Source: Neocallimastix lanati (nom. inval.) (Eukaryota > Neocallimastigomycota > Neocallimastigomycetes > Neocallimastigales > Neocallimastigaceae). From it: a stretch of 64,000 nt of DNA. The DNA lies in NCBI GenBank assembly GCA_016946835.1, contig JACVTC010000150.1, positions 321,501 to 385,500 of the forward strand, read 5' to 3'. Both the position numbers and the translations under genes were made by a program. This document shows positions 21,927 through 30,833 of this stretch, piece by piece. Below the pieces are notes generated by a model. The model was not told where the DNA came from, did no database searches, and was given only the letters and a program-made list of their open reading frames with translations. Every line of letters starts with the position of its first letter. Within the stretch, counting starts at the first letter, position 1.

Positions 21927-22984
21927 TGATAAAGAATGAAGTAATAAATTGATTCTTATTAAAAACCTTTTAATATAGTCAAGGTGAATTTTAAAATATT
22001 AATAAATTTATGTATTCTTTACATTAATAATTTTACTATATTATTTGATCTGAAAATTTAAGTTTATACATAAAATTTAATTTAAATTTATGTTCATTCC
22101 TTATAAAGGTAAATTAAATTTATGAGAGTTTAGCAATAACATAGTACTAATTACTTTTAGTATTATTTTTCTAAATAAGGAATAATTCCTGTATATAAAC
22201 AACTTAAATAACTTTATCAATATTTCTGTCTTTCGAATTAAGAAATAATTGAAATGAAAGAAATAAATAAAATAAAATTTTCTGTATTTAAAATTGTAAA
22301 AGATTTTTCATATATTAATAAATGTATTTTATTTTCTATTATGTCATTCAAATTAATATATAAGATTACATATTAAATTAGTATCAAAATTAAGTTAAAG
22401 TATTCAATTTTATTGTAATACTGCTTCTCTTTTTTTTGTTTAATTCTTATCTATAATGCATCTTTTATATTATAGATTTATTTTGGTTAATTTGAATATT
22501 AGGAAATAATAAAATTTCTATTTAATACAATAAGGAAATAATCAATAAGATTTAAAAATCTATTGTTTTTCCATCTCTTCAACTACTTCCAGAGGCTTTG
22601 CTACTTTTATATCTTCAAAAAGATATAAATTGACTACCTTGGAACCCCTTTTTAGGAGAGAGAGAAAAAAAAAAAAAAAAAGAAAAAAAAAAAAAAAAAA
22701 AAAAAAAATAGAAATAATAAAAATAAATAAATAAAAAAAAAAAAAATAAAATAAATAAATAAAAATAATAATAAAAATAAAATAAAAATAAAATAAATAA
22801 ATAAAAATAATAATAAAAATAAAATAAAAATAAAATAAATAAATAAAAATAATAATAAAAATAAAATAAAAATTAAAATAAAAATATAATAAATAAATAA
22901 AAATTATTGTGAAAGAATAAAATTTTTTTTTGTGTTTTAATATTATATAATTTTTTTTTTTTTTGAATTCCTCGAACCATAACA
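21927..22984 (+). mobile_element. 5' LTR of the complete Ty3/gypsy element
   Basis: It starts TGATAAAGAATG and ends CCATAACA. It contains a 13-bp palindrome AGGAATAATTCCT (22178-22190) one base from the TATA box, a hairpin downstream, and an A-rich tract of AAAATAAAT type (22673-22900). Reverse-strand frames through that tract (Phe/Tyr/Ile repeats) are not genes. Confidence 0.9.
22178..22254 (+). promoter_or_regulatory. LTR promoter module: palindrome, TATA box, downstream hairpin
   Basis: AGGAATAATTCCT (22178-22190), TATATAAA (22192-22199), then a hairpin at 22231-22254 with arms TTTC-g-AATT and AATTGAAA around AAGAAAT. An identical copy lies in the 3' LTR (TATA at 30039, hairpin 30078-30101). 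Confidence 0.5.
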
Positions 22985-22991
22985 TAAAGTT

Positions 22992-23010
22992 TGGTGGAGA
23001 TATCGGGGAT
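22992..23010 (+). promoter_or_regulatory. tRNA primer-binding site of the complete Ty3/gypsy element
   Basis: TGGTGGAGATATCGGGGAT, seven bases after the LTR end, identical to the PBS at 5806-5824. It complements CCA, discriminator A, acceptor strand and the T-arm up to A58 of one tRNA. Confidence 0.85.
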
Positions 23011-23569
23011 TTCAAAATTAAAAACTAATATTAAAACATACACAATAATTTTATTTAATTAAATAAAAAAAAAAAAAAAAAAAAATTTTTTTTACAATAA
23101 TATAGAAATATAATATATACATAAATAAATATTAATAATTTAAAGTAGCACCTACGTCCTTACTATATTAGTTGGATAAATAATTTCATTCAACAAAGTT
23201 GTTATATTTCTGTTTGTGCAAGAGAAACAGTGTGATATAAAACTTTGAAATATTTATTCCTGTCAAGTACTAATTAGTAAGAATAATAATTTAATTATAT
23301 TATACATTTATTCATTAATATAAGAATACTTTTATACAATTTATAACTTATTGTAATCGGCGGCTGTTGGATGAAAAACTCCTTAGCTTAAGGCTTTGTT
23401 ACAATTAAGTGTATATAGTAATTCGTATTTATATTATCGACTAAATTATATTATAATTGAAATTATAAATTCAAATTTATAAATATATACATATATATAG
23501 TATCTATATATTGATACCAAGACTGTTGATATATATAGATATAAAAATTAGACGTTTATATTAGAGAAT

Positions 23570-23760
23570 AGGAGAAGGATTGCTTTACACATAGGGAGGT
23601 AGTAGAGCATTATTGAATAAGGTTTAGTGATACAAGTGATAACAGAATAGAAAAAGTGGTAAGGTCCCGTGTTCGTACAGGCACACACTACTCTGTTATA
23701 TTCACTATTCTGACGGTTCAATAGTGGAGGTCGAACGGCCCTGTAAAGAATCTGCGGATC
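23570..23760 (+). other. Structured leader block, possible packaging signal
   Basis: An 8-bp perfect inverted repeat CAGAATAG/CTATTCTG and an overlapping AACAGA/TCTGTT pair allow two alternative folds. AGGTAGTAGAGCA resembles a tRNA D-arm and GTGTTCGTACAGG an imperfect B box. Position after the PBS suits an RNA packaging or dimerisation element, or a captured SINE fragment. Both readings are inference. Confidence 0.3.
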
Positions 23761-23994
23761 CGAAAATAATATAAAGCTAATAATATATATATAAGAAATA
23801 TTTATAAATTTTCCATATTAATTTTTTTTAATTTAGCAATTAATTTATTCCGTGCTACATATAAGAAATTCTAGTGTACTGAATTCCAAAAAAAAAAAAA
23901 AAAAAAAAAATTTTTGTTTACTGTTCTTACTCTGTGGTTAAGTGAAATTGAGCCAAAGAAGAAGGACTACTATATTTTTTTTACTACCTGTTTG

Positions 23995-24205
23995 ATTTGG
24001 TTGTCGAGGTGTATCTTGAACCAAATAATTATCATTATAAGTGGTCGAAGTGTCATTCGAGCTTATAACCTTAATATAATTATATCTTCTATTGGTGATC
24101 GAAAGGTATTCGAACCAATAATATAAAATTTTCTTAGGTGGTCGAGTGTTATTCGAACCTAAAAATATATTTCTTGTAGGTGGTCGAAGTGTATTTCGAA
24201 CCTCA
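23995..24205 (+). promoter_or_regulatory. Tandem array of five covarying hairpins in the Ty3 leader
   Basis: Five units at 23995-24026, 24035-24068, 24090-24120, 24134-24162 and 24178-24203. Each has an outer stem of 4 to 8 bp, a 2-base bulge on the 5' side (TG, GG, GA, GG, GG), a 5-bp inner stem TCGAA/TTCGA (TCGAG/CTTGA in unit 1, TCGAG/TTCGA with one G-U in unit 4), and a 5-6 base loop, mostly GTGTAT-like. Outer stems differ between units but pair in each: ATTTGGT/ACCAAAT, TTATAAG/CTTATAA, TATTGGT/ACCAATA, TTAGGT/ACCTAA, AGGT/ACCT. Confidence 0.75.
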
Positions 24206-24478
24206 TATAAATAACTATAAAGATATAATTTAATAAACAATAATTATAAAATATTTTAATCTTGGATATCAAAATAAAACAAAACAAAAAAAAAAAACAA
24301 AAAAAAAAAAACAAAAAAAAAAAACAAAAAAAAAAAAAAAAAAATTTTACTTATTTTTTTTTTATCTCTGAAGTGTTTGTAAACTTACCTATTTTTTTTT
24401 TCTAATCTCTGAAGTGTTTGTAAACTTATAAATTCTAATACTATATTATATATATCTATAACATACTCACACACACAA

Positions 24479-24536
<58 letters not shown>

Positions 24537-24594
24537 TATTATTTTTATTTTGAATATTTTACCTATATTACTGTATAATTTCTACTCAAGAAAT

Positions 24595-25554
24595 ATGGCT
24601 TCAGTTACTAATGATACTACTAATGTTCCTTCATTTAAAGATCTTAAAAAGGAACTAAAATATGTTGATAAATTAAACAAGGACCATTTGGATATAAAAT
24701 CTTGGGCTTCTGAAATTGAGTTATGGATCCAATTACAAAATATCACTGATCCAAAAACTATTTTTGTTGCTTGCCTATTAACGTCTACTGGTGAACCAAG
24801 ACAAATTATCCAAGAATTAGAACTACCTGCTACTACAGCAGAAGAAGATGTAGAATTGAATGGTTCCACTGATACTGGTGAGATGTCAGGATCTAGCACC
24901 AGTAGCTCTACTAGTTCAAGTAGTTCTAGTAATGATAGTGTTAGAACTAACCGTTATCCTTCTTTTGTCGAGATCGTCAACGCTCTTGAAGTATTCTATG
25001 GGGCAAAGGAAGATCAGAATACCTTATTAAGGGAATTGCGTGCTCTTAAAATTGGTAGAAATGAAAAAGTAAGGGATTTTAATAAAAGATATCGGACATT
25101 ATATTTAAAATTAGATAAAACTCACAAAAAACAAATCAGTATCTTGGACTATGCTGATGCACTTGAGAATAATATTGAGGCCTGGAAAAGAGTAACTTTA
25201 ATTGATGATATACCACTTTCAAAGGCTTATGAAATTGCAGAAAAAGTGGATAGACTTGCTGTGAGGTTACATCGTGTACCAAGTCCTAATAGAAATGTTT
25301 CCAACAATAATAATAATAATTATAATAAGAGTCGTAGTTCACCACCAAGAAATACTTATGAAAACAGGGACAATAGGAAAGTTTCTGATGAAAGTGAAAG
25401 GGAGAACCTTACACGTGGACCAAGAAACTCTACCGTCAAAACCTGTTTCTTCTGTAAGGAACCTGGACATTATCAACAACATTGTCCCAAACTACAAGCC
25501 ATTATAGAAGAAAATAAGAAACAGATTTTTTCCAAAGGACCTTTAAACCAGTAG
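24595..25554 (+). CDS. Ty3/gypsy Gag
   Basis: About 319 residues from the ATG at 24595 (MASVTNDTTNVPSF); an in-frame ATG at 24550 would add 15 residues with no homology. The capsid-like region includes WASEIELWIQLQN, a Ser/Thr-rich insert, EVFYGAKEDQNTLLRELRAL and KVRDFNKRYRTLYLKL. A basic Asn/Ser/Arg linker leads to the zinc knuckle CFFCKEPGHYQQHC (CX2CX4HX4C) near the C-terminus, which binds genomic RNA. Gag assembles the cytoplasmic particle in which reverse transcription takes place. Pol is in the -1 frame; the overlap is 25518-25554, and a T-run (ATTTTTTTCC, about 25525-25532) lies at its start. Confidence 0.92.
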   Translation: MASVTNDTTNVPSFKDLKKELKYVDKLNKDHLDIKSWASEIELWIQLQNITDPKTIFVACLLTSTGEPRQIIQELELPATTAEEDVELNGSTDTGEMSGSSTSSSTSSSSSSNDSVRTNRYPSFVEIVNALEVFYGAKEDQNTLLRELRALKIGRNEKVRDFNKRYRTLYLKLDKTHKKQISILDYADALENNIEAWKRVTLIDDIPLSKAYEIAEKVDRLAVRLHRVPSPNRNVSNNNNNNYNKSRSSPPRNTYENRDNRKVSDESERENLTRGPRNSTVKTCFFCKEPGHYQQHCPKLQAIIEENKKQIFSKGPLNQ

Positions 25555-28500
25555 AAGGGAGAGGAAGCACTCCCATCAAAAAAATAGCTTCATTAAAATA
25601 TACTTCCAATTCTTCTGATGCAGAAAGTAAAGACTACAGAGTGGATTATACTATCAAAAGTCATGATCAGGTAGGAGAATATTTTGTCGGTGCGGCAAAA
25701 AGAAAACTTGATGAAAGTGATGTTGAGTTAGATAATGGAAAAGGAAGGAAAATTCATAAAAGCCTACGTGATAATCCACGACCTATAAACACTCCTGCAT
25801 TAAGAAAAAGAAAAGAAAGAGAATTGGAAACTGAAGAGGTGATACCTCATAAGAAACAGTTGCAAACATCAATAATTATGCAACCAAATATCAATAAAGA
25901 AAAGAAAATTGAAAAAGCAATACGTGATAAAGAAAGATTTTTGAAATCTAGTACTAATTCTAAAGAATTCGAAACTGCATCATCCAGTCAGTCTAATGTA
26001 AACTTAATTACTAATAAAGAGGAAATAACTTCAAAAGTTGATAATGTAGAAGCTCCAAGGGAAATTAACCAAACTAGAGAAAGAAAAAAAGACAAAAATA
26101 ATAATAATAATACTAGTAATCCTAATAATAGTAACAACGGAACTATTAGAAAAACCCCAGTCGTAAATGATATTAATAATAATAATACTATTAATATTAA
26201 TAATAATGAAACTATTATCGATAATAATCATGTAACGAATAATAAAAATATATTAAATAAATTAATTAATACAGATGGTATTAATAATAATAATAATAAT
26301 GATAATAATAATAGTATGAAAATACCTCGGGTAAATCGAATTATTAAAATGCTTTCTAATTATAAGGAATATGATGTATGGGATGATTTAAGCAATACCA
26401 AGTGTAATATTACCTTTGGACAGCTTTGGAATGCTGCGCCTAAAATAAGAAGTCAAGTCTCCCAAGGTTTAAAACTAGTAAAAGCCACCACTAATGTTGT
26501 TGGCGCTATTAATAATGTAGTTGCTACTACAACATTAGTTAATAATGTTGATCATAACTATAAAAGTAAAAGTACAGAAATAACAGAGGAGGATATTGCA
26601 ATGGTAGATGCCTCTGTTGATGGTGTATCTGGAAAATTACTTATTGATACGTGTAGTAATTTAAATATTATGTCACAAAAATATTATAATTCTCTACCAT
26701 ACCAATATACCGTTGTTGGTCATAGTTGTGGTAGAATAATGCTTGCCACTAGAGACGATGAATACTCTGAAGGAATAGTCGTTAGGATACCTGTGAAAGT
26801 TAATGAGCTTTCATTGTTAATTGATTTCCGAATTGTAGAAAAAGAGGAACCATTTTATGACATGCTAATTAATTTAAAAACTATAGTTGATAATAGATTA
26901 TTTATTAATCCCTTAAATAATTGCTTATGTAAATATAACATGGATGGTACTATCAGTTCTATTACACCAATAAATAATTCTGCAATTGACGAAAAATATA
27001 TTTGTAGTGTTAACAAATTACTTGAGGATAATAGTAAGGAAAAATATGCTGGTGGGGAATTAAAGAAATTAGAAGGATTACCACCTATGGAATATATACA
27101 TAATACAATATTTATGAATACTCTAAATGAAAAATATAGAACTGATATAATACACCTATTAGAGGACAATATAGAAATTGTTGCTACGTCGTCTGAGGAA
27201 TTAACACCATCATTGCTTTCACCACACAAAATAAATCTAAAAGCTGGTACCAAACCTATAAAACAAAGAGCTTATCGGCTAACAAAATTAAAGACAGATA
27301 TTTTAAAGGAAGAATTAACTAAGTTAATTAATAAAAAGTTAATTGAGCCTTCAAATTCTGAATGGTCTTCGCCTATTGTTCTAGTACCAAAGCCTAATGG
27401 GAAATGGCGTATGTGTGTAGATTATAGGAAGGTTAATGATTCTACTATAAAGGATTCTTATTCTATACCATACATTGATGAAATTTTTGATAGTCTCAAT
27501 GGTGCAACTATCTTCACTACCATTGACTTATACTCTGGATATCACCAAATTTTAATGGAGGAAGAAAGTATTGGTATAACAACTTTCACCACTAAGTTTG
27601 GTAACTACCAATTTAAAGTTATGCCATTTGGTTTAACCAACGCTCCTGCAACCTTTCAAAGAGAAATGAATAGAATCCTATTTCCTTTAATAGGAAAGTG
27701 TGTTTATAATTTTATCGATGATATACTTATATACTCTAAAACAGTTGAAGAACACCTCCAACATATTCAACAAGTTTTATCCATACTCAAAGAAAATAGA
27801 TTAAAACTTAATATTGAAAAGTGTCACTTCATGAAAACAGAAGTGAATGTTTTGGGGCATAGATTAACCACTAAAGGCTTAAAACCTCTTGATAGTAAAA
27901 TCGAGGTTATCAGAGATTGGAAACCCCCTCAGGACATCCATGAATTACGTTCATTTTTAGGAGCTGTTGGATACTATAGAAATTTCATCGATAAATATTC
28001 ACAAATTACTGCGTGTTTGTGTAAATTATTAAGGAAAGGTGTGAAGTATGTTTGGACTAGTGAACACCAAAAATCGTTTGAAGTACTGAAAGAAAAACTA
28101 ATAAATGCACCCATATTAAGTTTCCCTCAGTTTGATAAAGAATTTATTATACGTACCGATGCTTCTTATGATGGAATAGGAGGTGTGTTATTACAAAAAG
28201 ATAATGAAACTGGAAAAGAACACCCTATTCACTTTATTAGTAGAAGTTTGACCAGAGCAGAAAAGCATTATGGTATAACTGACCTAGAAGGTGCTGCCCT
28301 ATATTATTGTATAACTAAATTAAAACCGTATATAGATGGAAATCCAATACCAACTATTGTATATACGGACCATAAACCGTTACTAGGGTTGTTCAAAAAT
28401 AAGGAACCACATAATGCAAGGCAAACTAGATGGTGTTTGACAGCTAGTATGCTTGGTGTAGACATTAGATATGAAACCGGTAAAAAGAATGTGCTTGCTG

Positions 28501-29750
28501 ATGCCCTATCCCGAATGAAAAATAATAAAGAAAATGTAGTTTTAGCTACGAAAATAATTAACCATGATATTACGAATGATGAAAATGAAGCCTTATTATC
28601 CAAAGTAATACATGATTTTATCAATGAAAAATTCACCACTATTGATGGTATTGACTACTTTATTGATGGTAACAATTATAGAAAATTAGTAACCGATCTT
28701 AATGAAAGAATAAAATTAATATTAGAGGCTCATAATATTGGACACGATGGTTATTATAAGACTTATCAACGTTTACGTAAGAGTTATTATTGGAACGACA
28801 TGGTGAATGATGTTAAACGTGTTGTCAGTAAGTGTGAAAAATGTCAATTAAATCGACCACAACCTTATCCAGAGCCTACAGAAAATCTACCTACTAAAGT
28901 GGAAGGACCTTTTGTACATCTTGGTTTGGACATTATCGGTCCACTGGTTAAAACTAGAAGTAATAATCAATATATAATAGTAGCTGTTGATTATTTCACT
29001 AAGTGGGTAGAAGCAGAACCGACTGAAAATATCACTTCTAAAGACGTAATTAAGTTCCTTATTAACGTATTTTCTCGTCATGGAGTTCCCCAAGTAATTA
29101 CCACCGATAATGGTGCCCAATTTACATCAGATATGACTAAAATATTTTTAGATCTATATGATGTATATATAAAATTTGTTACAACATATCATCCCGAATC
29201 TAATGGACTTACGGAAAATCGTAATAAAGAAATTGGTAAACTCCTTAGATTGCTTGGGACAAAAAATAAAGATTGGGATGAGGTATTACCCTCTGCTCTC
29301 TGGGCTTTAAGAACCGTTAAAAATAGTACCACTAACCATTCTAGTTTTGAATTAGTTTATGGTCGTGAAGACCAACAACCTTTTGATATAGCTGCAAGAC
29401 CGACTAAAGGTATAAATAAATCTTCTGATGAAATTCTATTGGAAAAGTTTATATCTCATTATAGATGGACCATAGAAGCATCAGAAAATGTGAAAAATGC
29501 AAATAAATATTGGGCTGTTAGACGAGAAGAAAAACAAAGTATGAATCAGGCTAAGGAAATCAAGGAGGGAGATTTAGTCCTAGTTAGAAACTTTAGTAGA
29601 ACTAAACTAGAACCTTATTTTAATGGACCTTTAAAAGTAATCAAGAAAAAGTTTAATACAGTTACGTTAGCTGATCCAAATTCAGGAATATTATTAAATC
29701 GGAATGTACACCTCAAAAATATAGTAAAATATAACTCAGCTACAATATAG
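25518..29750 (+). CDS. Ty3/gypsy Pol: protease, reverse transcriptase, RNase H, integrase
   Basis: One uninterrupted frame; the first ATG (25641) gives 1369 residues, but the frame is open from 25518 inside gag, so -1 frameshifting is likely. Residues below count from 25641. An Asn/Lys-rich linker of about 320 residues precedes protease LLIDTCSNLNIM (about 333). RT has SPIVLVPKPNGKWRMC, TTIDLYSGYHQIL, GLTNAPATFQRE and catalytic FIDDILIYS (about 691). RNase H has IRTDASYDGIGG (about 835), LEGAALYY and TDHKPL. Integrase has an HHCC finger (HNIGHDGYYKTY to CEKCQ, about 1031-1072), then GLDIIGPL, TTDNGAQF and PESNGLTENRNKE for D-D-E, and a C-terminal YFNGPLKV block. I see no chromodomain. All catalytic residues except the protease Gly are present. 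Confidence 0.93.
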   Translation, partial: ETDFFQRTFKPVEGRGSTPIKKIASLKYTSNSSDAESKDYRVDYTIKSHDQVGEYFVGAAKRKLDESDVELDNGKGRKIHKSLRDNPRPINTPALRKRKERELETEEVIPHKKQLQTSIIMQPNINKEKKIEKAIRDKERFLKSSTNSKEFETASSSQSNVNLITNKEEITSKVDNVEAPREINQTRERKKDKNNNNNTSNPNNSNNGTIRKTPVVNDINNNNTININNNETIIDNNHVTNNKNILNKLINTDGINNNNNNDNNNSMKIPRVNRIIKMLSNYKEYDVWDDLSNTKCNITFGQLWNAAPKIRSQVSQGLKLVKATTNVVGAINNVVATTTLVNNVDHNYKSKSTEITEEDIAMVDASVDGVSGKLLIDTCSNLNIMSQKYYNSLPYQYTVVGHSCGRIMLATRDDEYSEGIVVRIPVKVNELSLLIDFRIVEKEEPFYDMLINLKTIVDNRLFINPLNNCLCKYNMDGTISSITPINNSAIDEKYICSVNKLLEDNSKEKYAGGELKKLEGLPPMEYIHNTIFMNTLNEKYRTDIIHLLEDNIEIVATSSEELTPSLLSPHKINLKAGTKPIKQRAYRLTKLKTDILKEELTKLINKKLIEPSNSEWSSPIVLVPKPNGKWRMCVDYRKVNDSTIKDSYSIPYIDEIFDSLNGATIFTTIDLYSGYHQILMEEESIGITTFTTKFGNYQFKVMPFGLTNAPATFQREMNRILFPLIGKCVYNFIDDILIYSKTVEEHLQHIQQVLSILKENRLKLNIEKCHFMKTEVNVLGHRLTTKGLKPLDSKIEVIRDWKPPQDIHELRSFLGAVGYYRNFIDKYSQITACLCKLLRKGVKYVWTSEHQKSFEVLKEKLINAPILSFPQFDKEFIIRTDASYDGIGGVLLQKDNETGKEHPIHFISRSLTRAEKHYGITDLEGAALYYCITKLKPYIDGNPIPTIVYTDHKPLLGLFKNKEPHNARQTRWCLTASMLGVDIRYETGKKNVLADALSRMKNNKENVVLATKIINHDITNDENEALLSKVIHDFINEKFTTIDGIDYFIDGNNYRKLVTDLNERIKLILEAHNIGHDGYYKTYQRLRKSYYWNDMVNDVKRVVSKCEKCQLNRPQPYPEPTENLPTKVEGPFVHLGLDIIGPLVKTRSNNQYIIVAVDYFTKWVEAEPTENITSKDVIKFLINVFSRHGVPQVITTDNGAQFTSDMTKIFLDLYDVYIKFVTTYHPESNGLTENRNKEIGKLLRLLGTKNKDWDEVLPSALWALRTVKNSTTNHSSFELVYGREDQQPFDIAARPTKGINKSSDEILLEKFISHYRWTIEASENVKNANKYWAVRREEKQSMNQAKEIKEGDLVLVRNFSRTKLEPYFNGPLKVIKKKFNTVTLADPNSGILLNRNVHLKNIVKYNSATI

Positions 29751-29760
29751 CTTGAGTCTT

Positions 29761-29773
29761 AGCGGGGGCATCG
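29761..29773 (+). promoter_or_regulatory. Possible polypurine tract before the 3' LTR
   Basis: AGCGGGGGCATCG lies directly before the LTR; the minus-strand relative has CGGGGAATC at the same place. It is short and interrupted, so the plus-strand primer assignment is tentative. Confidence 0.35.
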
Positions 29774-30829
29774 TGATAAAGAATGAAGTAATAAATTGAT
29801 TCTTATTAAAAACCTTTTAATATAGTCAAGGTGAATTTTAAAATATTAATAAATTTATGTATTCTTTACATTAATAATTTTACTATATTATTTGATCTGA
29901 AAATTTAAGTTTATACATAAAATTTAATTTAAATTTATGTTCATTCCTTATAAAGGTAAATTAAATTTATGAGAGTTTAGCAATAACATAGTACTAATTA
30001 CTTTTAGTATTATTTTTCTAAATAAGGAATAATTCCTGTATATAAACAACTTAAATAACTTTATCAATATTTCTGTCTTTCGAATTAAGAAATAATTGAA
30101 ATGAAAGAAATAAATAAAATAAAATTTTCTGTATTTAAAATTGTAAAAGATTTTTCATATATTAATAAATGTATTTTATTTTCTATTATGTCATTCAAAT
30201 TAATATATAAGATTACATATTAAATTAGTATCAAAATTAAGTTAAAGTATTCAATTTTATTGTAATACTGCTTCTCTTTTTTTTGTTTAATTCTTATCTA
30301 TAATGCATCTTTTATATTATAGATTTATTTTGGTTAATTTGAATATTAGGAAATAATAAAATTTCTATTTAATACAATAAGGAAATAATCAATAAGATTT
30401 AAAAATCTATTGTTTTTCCATCTCTTCAACTACTTCCAGAGGCTTTGCTACTTTTATATCTTCAAAAAGATATAAATTGACTACCTTGGAACCCCTTTTT
30501 AGGAGAGAGAGAAAAAAAAAAAAAAAAAGAAAAAAAAAAAAAAGAAAAAAAAATAGAAATAATAAAAATAAATAAATAAAAAAAAAAAAAATAAAATAAA
30601 TAAATAAAAATAATAATAAAAATAAAATAAAAATAAAATAAATAAATAAAAATAATAATAAAAATAAAATAAAAATAAAATAAATAAATAAAAATAATAA
30701 TAAAAATAAAATAAAAATTAAAATAAAAATATAATAAATAAATAAAAATTATTGTGAAAGAATAAAATTTTTTTTTGTGTTTTAATATTATATAATTTTT
30801 TTTTTTTTTGAATTCCTCGAACCATAACA
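29774..30829 (+). mobile_element. 3' LTR of the complete Ty3/gypsy element
   Basis: A copy of 21927-22984 with the same ends; the clearest differences are in the A-runs near 30510-30555. It starts 23 bases after the pol stop. The apparent reverse-strand frame at 30462-30830 is the A-rich tract, not a gene. Confidence 0.9.
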
Positions 30830-30833
30830 AGAT

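Larger units (their letters stand above)
23011..24594 (+). other. Untranslated leader of the complete Ty3/gypsy element
   Basis: About 1.6 kb lie between PBS and the gag ATG, which is long. It contains a GC-richer structured block (23570-23760), the five-hairpin array (23995-24205), A-rich runs with single C (24275-24345), a duplicated CTCTGAAGTGTTTGTAAACTT block (24366-24430), and a run of 53 A (24481-24533). No protein is evident; two short frames across the hairpins are shadows. Confidence 0.7.
21927..30829 (+). mobile_element. Complete Ty3/gypsy LTR retrotransposon
   Basis: An 8.9-kb element with two nearly identical LTRs, PBS, long leader, open gag and open pol. It is flanked by AGAT at 21923-21926 and 30830-30833 (AAGAT if the last A is not LTR). 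It sits at the head-side edge of the SINE, itself inside the LINE tail, so it is the youngest of the three. The LTRs differ mainly in homopolymer lengths (1058 against 1056 bases). Everything needed for transposition appears present. It is related to the remnants at 5.8-10.8 kb and 13.9-17.7 kb, the latter being closer. Confidence 0.9.

Noticed and set aside
22560-23015. Minus-strand frame of 151 residues in the 5' LTR (and its copy at 30462-30830)
   Set aside because: It is the AAAATAAAT tract of the LTR read backwards; it occurs in both LTR copies with different lengths.
23914-24240. Frames of 70 and 100 residues over the hairpin array
   Set aside because: They cross the inverted repeats on both strands; the pairing pattern explains the sequence better than either protein.
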